Made by a program: the position numbers and the translations under genes. The notes below the pieces were generated by a model. It had not been told where the DNA came from. It worked only from the letters and a program-made list of their open reading frames with translations, and ran no database searches. A DNA stretch of 64,000 bases from Paramecium tetraurelia (lineage: Eukaryota > Ciliophora > Oligohymenophorea > Peniculida > Parameciidae), in contig NW_001799027.1 of assembly GCF_000165425.1 (NCBI RefSeq), positions 63,924 to 127,923 of the forward strand. Reading direction: 5' to 3'. Positions 36,484 through 47,504 of the stretch are shown piece after piece; the first letter of the stretch is position 1, and each line of letters begins with the position of its first letter.

Positions 36484-37321
36484 ATGAAAATAGAATAAGA
36501 GAACCGAAGAGAACCGAAGAGAATCGAAGATGAATAAGGTTTTGAAAGAATAAAGTGCTTTTATAAATTTTGAGTGATTTGAAAGAATATGGATAATATA
36601 TTATCCAATAGATATTTCAATTAAGGAATTAGTATTTTCATGATTACATCAAATATCTATAAAGGGAATTATTGAGAAAAAGGATCTCATCATAAGTAAG
36701 GCTATGTAAGTTCCAGAATACTTGAATTCATCTGTTATTAGCAATGCTGGATCTCAAATTCAAACTAAATCTAAACATGTCTTTTTCTAGTGCATTCTCA
36801 AGCTAACAACTACCCTCTCTTTAAAAAGTATTATAATGAATGAACTCAAATTTTTATATTAATTGCCTTTCCCTTAAATTCAGGAGTATGACTTATAACC
36901 AGGTGAACAAATCAAGAAGCCATCCACCAATCAGATATAAAAGATTTTGAATCTTTAAAGATTAATCAAATTGAATGAGAAAATTGTATTCACATTCAGA
37001 ATAGTCAGTGAACCTTCATTATTACATTTATTTGATTCTAATGGTTGTACATTATTACATTCAGCAGCTCTAAATGAGAGAAATGGAACTTTTAAGATTT
37101 TATTGATAAAACGAATTGATTATAAGAAGACATATAACGAAGGGAGAACTATTTTGGATATAGCAATTAAATAAAAAAATCAAATATTAATAGATTACAT
37201 TTATCAAATTAAGAGGAAAGGACTTAAAGAATTGCATTCAAATAATTAAATCATTCTCAATCGAATATCATAAAATTTAAAAATAATATATTTGTAAGTA
37301 GAACCATTAGAATCTACTTGA
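36484..37321 (+). CDS. Ankyrin-like repeat protein
   Basis: Predicted 257 residues with introns of 31 nt (36555-36585, starting GTG) and 33 nt (36632-36664). An N-terminal segment (YYPIDISIKEL, LIISKAMQVPEYLNSS) precedes an ankyrin-like pair near residues 170-235: DSNGCTLLHSAALNE and NEGRTILDIAIKQKN, each with the TLLHSAA / TILDIA helix pattern. The first codons overlap three 10-bp repeats. Both introns are less typical than elsewhere, and the upstream neighbour is broken, so the gene may belong to a decaying locus. Confidence 0.5.
36501..36530. repeat. 10-bp tandem repeat, three copies
   Basis: gaaccgaaga occurs twice in tandem, then once as gaatcgaaga. The unit is not a multiple of three, so unit gain or loss would shift the frame of the ankyrin-like gene starting at 36484. 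Confidence 0.9.
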
Positions 37322-37494
37322 ATATTTCAACAATTTTAGTAGGCTTTAAACTACTTAATAATTTAATTTAAAAGGAGCAGCAGTTAAGTTGATCAGTATT
37401 TTTCGATGGTAGATCGGAAAAGTTATATCAATTAATTTAAGCCTATAAAAATCGTTACAGATTTTATTTATAATTATTTAATTTTATAATTTTT

Positions 37495-39342
37495 TCAATC
37501 AGAGACTATAAACTACTCATATTCTTCGATTAACTAATGAACATAGTTCAAAATTTTGTATTCTTCTAAAGCAATTTTGAAACATTAGGCAAAGTCATAG
37601 TACTGTAAGGAGGTGATTTTGAATCTTTTGTGGATGATTTACAAGTCTTGTTTCTTGAAAAACCTAACTCCATAGAGAAGTAGATTTAATTTGCAAAGGA
37701 TGCTTTGACTCATTTCTGCTTCTTCAGTTTCATAGATTTTATTTAAGTGTCGTTAAACAAATTCATATTCCAAAATGGAGACTAATTTTGGAATCAGATA
37801 GTCTTGACCTAAACTTAAAATTTGTTGTTCTCTTGTTTCCCCTAAGATTATTGGTTTGATCTCATCCCAGTCTTCTATGAAATCTTATAATACTAAACTA
37901 TCATCAGTCAAATTTCTTACAGATTCAACTGCCTTTTATTTGAACTTATCAAAAACCTTTTCATTAATGATAGCTTTCTTTTAATGAATTAAGTGTAAGT
38001 CTTCCCTTGTGATAGCCTTGATGTTGTAACGAAAAAAGTAGTGAAATATATTACAGCAATGTGCAACAAAACGTTATCTGCCTCTACGATGAATCAATTC
38101 AGATAACATTGCATCTTATGCACAACTATTTACAAAGGTTTCAATAAATAAATTAAATCCCAACTAATTAATATAATATTGGAGATCATTTTTATTTATG
38201 ATTGCATATTTATAAATGTCCATTCTTCTTAGGAGTTACCTGATATTCTTCCACGGTATACCAGTTTTCTGTAAGGTTAATGATAGGTAGTATTTGAAAT
38301 TAGTAAGTTATACATTTGTCAAGCCATATTTTACATGCCTTTCTCTAAGTACTTCACATGAATAATTTGGAGAATCCAGATGATAAATTAATTGAAAGAA
38401 GAGTCTAGCAAATTTCAACTCTTAAGTGGGCACATCAATATTTTCAAAATACGGAGCTAATGTGACATCTGATAATATCTTTTTGTACATTGATTTTGTG
38501 ATAGCTTTGATGCCATCTTCACCTCCGTAAATCTCGAATTCTAATACTTCATTAAGGATATAAGGTCGAATATTTTCAATACGTTCGCAGCAATGGAACA
38601 TCTTTTCAGTTGAGATATTTAAAAGCATGTACTTATTTAAAAAATGGTATTTGAACTTGAAAAAGTGAGCATTAGTTAACTGCATGCCTTAATGAATTAC
38701 TCTTAAACGAGTCAAGTCTAAAAACATTTCCTGATCATATGCAGTTGCTAAAAGATTTCGAAATACTTATTTGACTCCAGGATAGTTTTTATTTGGAAAC
38801 TTTACACTTAAGATATTATCTCTTCTTGTGATATCTAAATATATTTGATCCACTTCATAATTCAATAATTCATCTGTTCCTTATGGTTTCGGAGCGACTT
38901 TTCTCTTTCGAGATAATTCCATCAAATATCCTTAAATAAGTTAATCTTATGATTTCAGTGGGACCAATTATTATTAACTATGAAACCTTGATGATTTTTG
39001 AATAACACTATTGAATAATTCAGAATTTCTAATTAAACATGAATTCTTTTCCTTTTATCTCCATCTATTCTTACGAAACAACACTAGACCTGACATATTG
39101 TTTTTTTCACTCTCCAAGGTTTTGAATCGCAAACTCAGTGGAGGATCAATGTGAGTCACTTTAGAATTAGTGATGGCGTAACTAAAATTTTATTCAATTT
39201 AAATTGAATTCCCTTGTGGTTGATATTTGGTTAATAGAAACATAGGATTCAGTTTTGTTGACTTTTTTTTTTCTGGCAACTTTTTTCTGATAGCATACGT
39301 TTCCAAGAAATCTTTAAATGATTTCTGAGTGTCTGATATCAT
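37495..39342 (-). CDS. Four-unit truncated-hemoglobin-like protein A
   Basis: A single-exon frame of 615 residues. Four segments each end in a helix with a conserved histidine: LRVIHQGMQLTNAHFFKFK, LRERHVKYGLTNVQLTNFK, LHLIHQKKAIINEKVFDKFK and LQIIHKRFKITSLQYYDFA. These histidines fall at residues 217, 336, 453 and 571, spacings of 119, 117 and 118, which is the length of a truncated (2/2) hemoglobin. Unit 2 looks most globin-like: YGGEDGIKAITKSMYKKILS then TLAPYFENID before the proximal-type histidine. If haem is bound, the histidines would be the proximal ligands. An N-terminal region of about 130 residues is unrelated. A paralogue lies 21 nt upstream. Globin identity is inferred from pattern, not from a search. 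Confidence 0.6.
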
Positions 39343-39363
39343 AAAAAAAAATAAAAATATAAA

Positions 39364-41424
39364 TCAATCGAAAACAATATGTTTCTTGTAGTCATCAATA
39401 ACATCCAGAACCCATTATAATTTAGATGGTTCATCCTGCATTACAATCTTCATGGCCTAAAATAAATGATTAATTTAAAACTTATTAGAATTCAAAATAG
39501 GTTTATTCTCGAATCCGCAATCTCTTGTGGAGAACTTCGATGTCAGTGCGTTTGTAGAAGTGCATTCCATACAGAATCAAATTTAACTTGCATTTCAAAT
39601 TAGGGCAAACCCGAGTTTCATTATCCTTTGATAAGATGATAATCATATTACTTCAAACACTTTGTAAAGAAGTGGTCTTTACATAATCTCATTCTCTAGT
39701 TTGTATGCGATGCGATTAACTACACCTTACCCTCCAAATGATTTAATAATAGTCTTTTTAGGTCTATTCATTAGGATGGGTGTAATTTCTTCCCAATCCT
39801 CTTCGAAATCGCTTAATAAAATTGGATCATTAGTTACTTTGCTTACAGCTTGCATTGCCTTTTCCTTGAACTTCTTATAGACCTTTTCAGAAATGATGGT
39901 CTTGTTTCTATGAATAGACTCTATATCATCATCCGTGATTGATTTGACATTATCTCTGAAGAAATAGTGAAACACATTTTCACAATGAGCAGTAAATCGT
40001 TACTTGCCTCTCTTCTATACTAAATCAAAGAGAATAGGCTCACTCGAACAGAGACGCACAAAACTATCAATAAATTCTCTATATCCTCCTGGACTGTTAT
40101 TAATGCATTCTTACAGTGAGGGCTTATTCAATATGGCAAACTTATAAGTATCCATCTTTCTAAGTAATACTCTGAGGTGTTTGAATCCGATGCCAACCTT
40201 TTGTAAAGTTGTGGATAGATAGAATTTGAAATTAGCCAATTGAACATGGGTCAATTTATATTTGACATGCCTTTCTCTGAGTACTTCAAGAGTGTAGTTC
40301 GGAGATTCAGTATGATCGATCAATTAGGCAAACAGTTTAGCAAATTTAACAGCCTACTCTTCCAACTCTATGGCCTTGAAATAGGGACTTAATGTGTAAT
40401 CTTTGAATATCTTTTCATACATGTTCTTAGCTATTTCATTGATTCCATATTCTCCACCAAATATTTCAAAATCGCTTCTCTAATTTAGAATCAAAGGCTT
40501 AAAATTTTCCAATTTGTAACAACCCTTAAAAAGTAATTCAACCGGTGTCTCCATCTCCATATATTGATTGATGAAAAGATATTTGAATCTAATGAACTAT
40601 TCTTTCTTTATGAAAAGTGGAGCATGAATACTCCTCATTCTAAATGGGTCAAGTAGTATTTCTTAGGTGTATCCAATTCCTAAAATACTCTTATAAATAT
40701 CCTTGAGATATTTTAGGTGTTTCCCTTAGTACTTAGTCTTCAGCTAACGGTCTTGGGTGACTCTAAGATAGAGGGATTCAGAATGTTAATCAAGTAATTC
40801 ATTACTACCATACTATTTGATTTAGGTCTTTATTATCTTTTGGAATTTAGTCTCAAAAAATTTGCTAATGATTTCCGTTTGTGTCTTTAGGGGTTGTTTT
40901 AACTCTCGATGATTCTGCAACACTTTAGGTCTTCGAAGAGATACAAGTTACTCATGAACATTTCTCAAACTGTTACTATTGGGGTTCCTGATTTTATGTT
41001 ATTAGGGAGTGAATTTGAAATGAACAGGAGTGTTAGGCAGTACGATTTCACAAATCTGGGAATCACTAATCATAGGTAAATGAAAAAGTGTCTGAGTAGG
41101 AGATAGCTCTGGAATTTTAAAACTCTTTTACTTATTTCCAAAGTCTTAAGTTGTCACTTGAGTTTGTATGTCGTGTTTAATGATGAACTGATTGGTTGGT
41201 TCTTAGCGTAGGAGACTGCTTAGTTGTTTTTCGCATCTGGATTTCTTAGAATTTTTGGGTGAGACTTGGAGAGTAGACAATCGTCCTGTTAATTGGAACT
41301 TTTGATCTTCTTTGATTTGTTGCTATTGTATGAAATCTCTAAAGGTCATGCTTTTGGAATCATTTTTCAAATGTTCAGTTGGGTATTTGAAAGGGCATCC
41401 CAAGGATGAGGTTACATTACTCAT
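39364..41424 (-). CDS. Four-unit truncated-hemoglobin-like protein B (paralogue of A)
   Basis: Predicted 669 residues with introns of 26 and 25 nt near the 3' end. The four histidine helices are RSIHAPLFIKKEQFIRFK, LRERHVKYKLTHVQLANFK, IHRNKTIISEKVYKKFK and VLHKRLRIREQTYFEFQ; the histidines are residues 267, 386, 505 and 624, exactly 119 apart each time. Unit 2 again carries a GG motif (FGGEYGINEIAKNMYEKIFK, then TLSPYFKAIE). Similarity to protein A is highest in unit 2 and runs along the whole array, so the pair arose by tandem duplication of an already four-unit gene. The N-terminal 180 residues are basic and low in similarity. It ends 21 nt before the start of A. Confidence 0.6.
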
Positions 41425-41545
41425 AATTATAAAAATTATATTTATCCTAATATTTGGAGACATTGTTAACCAACTAAATCTAATTGTAAGATCAAAATGA
41501 TTATGAATTATTATATTGCGTATAAAAATGCATTGATTATATTCA

Positions 41546-44500
41546 ATGATTATTTTGATTTTGGTGGCCTTTCTCAATATATGCAATGGCCAACTTAAAT
41601 GCAAGGACTCACACAATTTAACTGTCTAAATGGAACTCACAATCTTGATCCCTAACTACGACTGTATTCTCAATACTACTGAAGAAGCCTTGGTTAATAT
41701 GACATCGTAGAATGCAAGTTTAGTTATCACAGGAGAAAAGCTGCAACTTAATGAGAATGTCCACTTTGAAGGATTCTCTGCTGTCCAATTTTTGGAGTTA
41801 GAAGTAAACACAAATACACATTCATTAATCTCCGATTCTCCAATCTTATTGAAGAAGGTCACACTTCTGAAGCACTGTCGTTTCCTTGCTACACACATCA
41901 AAATTGAAAATAGCACGATTACTTAGAACGTGTTCAGAAATAGACAAATGTTTTCTTCGCCCGTTGTGATTAACGGGTTATTCATCAAGGACTCCTCCCT
42001 CTTCCAAAGTTCAATCACTAATCATTACTTAGAACTATAAAACCTTTTTCTGGAATCAGTCCACATTATTAACTCAACGTTAGGAAGTGTAGATTGCATT
42101 AATTAAATTGCCATTTAAAATTCATTTATAGCATCTAGTGAATTTTTAAACTGCAACATAATTTAAGAATTCTAATTGTATAACACCTTTATCATATTGT
42201 CCACCTTGATAAGAGCATCAGGAAGTGTCCATATTTCTATTAGAAATGTCTCACTTAGCAAGGCCACTTTGTTTATATTGGATAATGAAAATTAAGTCCA
42301 AATGAAAAACATCAATTTTTCAGAAATAACCTCCGATACCTCATTAATTACTGTCAACAGTCCCTACCTTAACATAACCAATATGATGAATTATCAATTG
42401 AAAGTCTAATCGATATTTTAAATAAGTAGCACTGACATGTTTGTTAAGAACATAACTTGTCAGAAACTAGATGGAAGTATATTACTGTCAAATTAAAGTT
42501 AAGATCTAACACTCTTAATTAATCAATTTAATTTGATAGAGAGTACTTCTAAAAGATTATTTGACATGAGTGGGTCTTTTCAAATTCGAACTGGGATATT
42601 CAAATAAAATAACTGTTCATTAATAAATAGCTTAATAATTCATGAGGTCTGGATCGATTCAATGATATTTCAAGATCTCAACAATTAGCTAATATTATCG
42701 GTTTCTGATTCTAATACTCTTCATTTGACAAATTTAACAATCACATCTTGTGAACAAATTATGTTTGCCAAATTTAACACTGTCATTAGTGTAAGTCTAC
42801 AGAATATTAAATTGAGTAATTGTAAGGAATGTAATTTTTTAGTTTTAAATCAAACAAACACATTTATTAAAGACATCACTATATTGGATGTCTAGAATTT
42901 CTTTAGTACTTTAATATTCTCTTGGAATACCAATATTGTATTGAAAAGACTAAACCTTAGAAATATATATTCTAATGCTCAATAAATCGTCACCTTGTTT
43001 GAAAGCGAAGTGATTGAACTATCGAATTTAATAGTGAACAATGTAGATTGTCAATATTGTTAAGGAATTATTAAAATTTCTAATTTCCATTCAGCTCAAA
43101 TTTTAAAATCTAGTTTCTCAAATTTATCCACATCTTAGGGAACATTGAATATTGAAAACACAACTAACTTCACAGCAATAAACAACCAATTTATTAATAT
43201 AACTGCTATTGATGGATCTAGTTTTTACATTTTCAATTCCTCCATCAAAATATTGCAAAATGAATTCATCAATTTAGCTGCCAAATCAAAAGGAGGAGCC
43301 GTTTATCATATTCAAGCATATAATACAACTTACTATATTGAAAACAATAGTGTTTCAAATGTTACATCCACAAAAGGACAACTCACATACTTAGTTACAG
43401 AATCAATAACAGCATAAGTTACTGATTTCTATATAGATGGACCTGTGTTCTTTGAGATTTTTAATTAGACCTACAGTCTTAATAGTCTTATAAGAAAATA
43501 GGTGTTCTTATCTTTTCAGAATTTTAAAAGCGGAAAGGAAATTAAATTTAATATAAGTATTTTGGACAGTGACAAAAATAAATTGTGTAAATTCCAAGAG
43601 AACATCTATTTAAACAATTATTCATACCATTTTGATTAGTATAGATGCAATTATGAAATTACATACTTGTATTATCAACAAGAACCTCAAGATGAATAAC
43701 TTGTAATAATAATTCTGTTGGAATAATTGAAATTATATAATAACAACCCATTTTCTCTTTAAGTTTTACTGAACTTCACTTAATGTGAAATTGGAGAATA
43801 ATGGATACGTAATTCATGTCAAAAATGCATCTATGGAACATATAGTTTCGACACCTAGGCTCCCTGCATACAATGTTTACCATAAGCTTAATCTTGTTTA
43901 GGAGGAGCCGAGATAGACATAAAACCAGGATATTGGAGACCACATAATCTAACAGCCAGCATTGAGCGATGTAAGCCCTAATTATCAGTGTGTTTGGGTG
44001 GCAAAAATAATTTTACTTGTGGTGAAGGGTATTTAGGAGCAATTTGTTAAGATTGTGATTATTACTCGATTAGATGGGAGAAATCGTATGCTAGAAGTCT
44101 CTCCAATTATTGTGCCGAGTGCCAATTCAATTTGATCGATCAAATTAAACCAATTCTAGCATTCTTGTGGATTTCAGTAATTCTATACTAATTAATCTTT
44201 AGAGTGTCCTCTATTTCTCTGTTTGTGGAGCCTTGAAGATGGCTAGGGCTTAATTGGTTGGACGTTATCTTAGACTTATTGGATTGCACTTTGGCACCAG
44301 ATCGTCTATGACTATAGATCAAACTGAAGTGTTGCTCAAAATGATTTCTACTTACTTTCAGTTGCTCTCCATTCTATTAGTTCTTAATATCAAGATACCC
44401 CAGCCATTTCAATTTCTATCTCAAATCATTGGAAACCCTCTTCAAACCTTTGGATTTCAGATTGAATGCTTACTCATTAAAATGCAATTCTAAATTGAAA

Positions 44501-45832
44501 TCGTGTACCTCAAGTAAATATGGAACCTAATTACTTCAATCATCTTTGTATCTCTTTTTATTTTCACTTATTTCATCTAATCTCTTTGCAAACATTTGGA
44601 AAACTCAATCCAAACGATGTTCATAAATAGTTTGATTCAGGTTCTGTTTTATTTCTAAGGGGATTTGATTGAAGGCTTGTTTGAAATCCTCTTTTGTATC
44701 AAGGCATCCGGATAATATTATATATAGGCATCCACCCAATATATATGTTATACCCCTGAACATCAAATTTACATAAGAGCCTACATAATACCTGTTTTAT
44801 TGACTATTGGGTTATTCAAGCCTTTGTTTTACTTCATTAAGCTTAATAGAAATAAGAGCAAACTGTGGACTTGTTAAATTCGATTGCCATACGGCTACCT
44901 GTTTATAGAGTACAAGAATCAATACTACTATTGGGAATTCGTTCGATTTATAGTTAAATCATTGTTTTACATCCTTTCTACATTGCTGATTCAAGATTTC
45001 AAATTATTATTCCTGTTCGTCATTTTGGTTTTACTCTGTTATTTAGAGTTACTCAACAGGACCCAACCATATTTAGAGTATAAGTTCAATGTTTTAGATA
45101 AAGTTTCAACTTAATTAGAAATTGTCAGTTTAATATTAGCTTACATTTAGGATGATAACAATAATTAATACATAGTAGACATTACCAACATTTTAATATC
45201 CATAATTAACCTGATTTTCATTCTCTATTTCATTTATAAAATCCTAATAGAGTTGAGTTTAGAATATAAGAAGAAGATCTAAGAGAAATTGATTGCTCTG
45301 ATTGAAAGGTATCCTTGGTTGGGTAAATGTATCAAGAAACCAGTTCCTTCGACGATGCCAGCGCGTATCAATTATTTATGGAAGAAGGCCAGAATGCATG
45401 TTTATAATTTTATTTCTCAAATTGGAAGTACTTCCGATACGAAAAGTCAATCGTCAACTGTTTATCGTAGCCTTGATGTTAGTTAACCGAAATTGCTTTT
45501 CACTCTTAAACCGCAACTCATGAAATACTTGTAACATTTTTGTTAAATTTTTAAGGTAATGTCCCCATTCTCATTTGCCAAATTAAGGTTAATAATTAGA
45601 AATTTCACAATAGTCTAGCTAAAATGTCTCTGTAAATTAGAGTTAGATTTTGGAGAAACCCTCATAAATTACTGATTAGTCGCTTATTTAGCATAAGCAA
45701 GAGTAAAATAACAAAGATGAAGAAAGTTCCTAATTGCAAAGGTAGGCCTCTAATAAAAACATAAAGAAAACCACATCTGTTTTAATTTAACCAAAACTTA
45801 AAGTTAAAGTGATAAAAAAACAACGAATTTGA
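41546..45832 (+). CDS. Large surface protein: repeat ectodomain, Cys-rich segment, multipass membrane C-terminus
   Basis: Predicted 1409 residues with introns of 26 nt (GTAATT...TTTAG near 44175-44200) and 31 nt near the 3' end. Signal peptide MIILILVAFLNICNG. Residues 20-760 are a string of short beta-strand repeats rich in Asn, Ser and Ile (pattern like NISFSEITSD, with many N-x-S/T sites), as in right-handed beta-helices. Residues 780-900 are cysteine-rich, GCC2/GCC3-like (SCQKCIYGTYSFDTQAPC, CGEGYLGAICQDCDY). Then come five or more membrane helices (PILAFLWIS..., VLYFSVCGALKM, FIVKSLFYILSTLLI) and a Gln-rich tail. Members of this family are frequent in Paramecium; their function is not known to me. 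Confidence 0.78.
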
Positions 45833-46163
45833 TAATTATTCTGTATATAAATTATATATATTATGAAGGCACCAAATCATATCTAAGAATATCCTTATGA
45901 AGTAAATGAATTAAGAATTCTCAATTCTCAAAATTATTGTAAATAAACTTATTTAATTATAATTTAATTATGAAAATTTAAACACCAGTGTTGCTCTTAT
46001 AAGTAATATTAAAAATTTTAATTGTGCTGTTTTTTTGATAATTTCAATTATTGCATCATAAGAGGATTAAATATAGATATTTCAATGAAAAATTATATAC
46101 AGTTACATCAATTTAGTTTGAAAGGGTACACGTTTTAGTTAGAAATGAAATCTGTTGCGGGAG
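45833..46163. other. Convergent intergenic region
   Basis: About 330 bp between two convergent genes. A 36-codon plus-strand frame at about 45863 (MKAPNHIQEYPYEVNEL...) is open but too short to support a gene. Confidence 0.45.
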
Positions 46164-47480
46164 TCAAGACCTAGAGCTTTGCTTGTTTGGGGGATAAATA
46201 TGAAAACAATTCAGTTCTTGGATATGAGGATATAAATACTTCGAGGAGAGCTAATCAGATTCATCAGTGAAGAATGGATGAGCTATGCAATCGTAAGCAC
46301 TATATCTTAATTTGGGATCGAAGTTGAGCATCTAATGCAATAGATCGAGAGCATTTTCGTTTTGGATGTGAGAACTGATTCGAATATTGCCTGCTTGGTT
46401 TTACCCAAGGTCTTCATAGATGGGTTTACCGACAAGTAATTTGTGAAATACTGCTCCGGCACTAAAGACATCAATTTTTTCATTGATTCTGGTGGATAGG
46501 AAAACCTCTGGTGCAATGTATCCTCCAGTGCCAGCTCTTGAAAAGGGGGATTAATTGATCATGCAGAGACCGAAATCAATAATTCTAATTTTGAGAGGGT
46601 TGATAGAGGCAATCATGATATTGTCATATTTAATATCTCTGTGTATGATTTTTAATTAATGCAAGTGATTTAAACCTATGTTTTAGATATATAATAATAC
46701 CCTCCAAAATCTGTTACATAATCTCTTGGATGATGTGCATAGGCAATTTGTTGTTGTACATTTTCTGAAGGTCGTAGAGTGTGCCTTGAGATAGGTAATC
46801 CATGGCGAGGTAGCAATTCAAATCGTCGATGTAATATGAGTTGAAGCCAAGTACATTGGGATGAGGGTGCTTTTGAATGAGTTTAAGTGCTTGTAATTCT
46901 TCTGGATTCTATTTTGTATAACTTTGGTTATTTACTTCTTGATGACGAATGAGTTTGAGAACCTGAAACTAGTTTTGTTATTTGGCAAGGATTATCTTAA
47001 AAATGATTTGTAAATAATGATACCTAGCATTTCTAGTTGTTTTTAATGTGCTTCACATACTTGAACTCTTTTTCCCAGTCACAAAAAGCCATTAAACCAC
47101 CTAAAATGTTTTTTAACTAGCTGAGCTGGTCACTGCTTCCACCGAAGGAGTACTTCCTGGTATCATGCTTACAAAGACTGAAGCCCTCGATGGCTTTGGA
47201 ATGGCTAGAGGAATATGTTTATATCTTACTTAGAGTAATCCCAATTAAGAACATATTGAGTAGTTTAAAAGTCGATTTCCTTTTCAATTTTCTCACTCAG
47301 ACTCGATTTCTTAAGTCCACTCAATGATAGTTTGTCAGGATAGACAGTTAAAGTAACAGTACATCCGTTTCTAATAATTTATGATAGCTTTGTAGTAAAT
47401 AAAAAAGACTGAGAACAATTTTTCATTAGTTTAAAATTACATGCAGTTTTACTCTCTATATAATTTTCATATTCGGACAT
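46164..47480 (-). CDS. Serine/threonine protein kinase with N-terminal PH-like extension
   Basis: Predicted 412 residues with introns of 25, 28 and 25 nt. The kinase domain starts near residue 130 (QVLKLIRHQEVNN) and has HPNVLGFNSYYID, MDYLSQGTLYDL, catalytic loop IIHRDIKYDNIMI, DFGLCMI and the APE region YIAPEVFL, so it looks active; the ATP-loop glycines are not obvious and the N-lobe is divergent. The first 120 residues (KNCSQSFLFTTK, CTVTLTVYPDKLSL) may form a PH-like beta domain seen before other Paramecium kinases. Its start codon is only 24 nt from that of the divergent membrane-protein gene. Confidence 0.8.
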
Positions 47481-47504
47481 AAAAAATATAAATGAATATG
47501 CATC

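Noticed and set aside
41323-41616. 97-codon minus-strand frame across the gap before the large surface protein gene
   Set aside because: Its C-terminal part is the true start of poly-globin gene B (ATG at 41424); upstream residues overlap the signal peptide of the opposite gene and lack conservation signs.
43145-43417. Treating the plus-strand frames between 43145 and 45486 as separate small genes
   Set aside because: With TAA/TAG as Gln and two introns they are parts of one 1409-residue protein.
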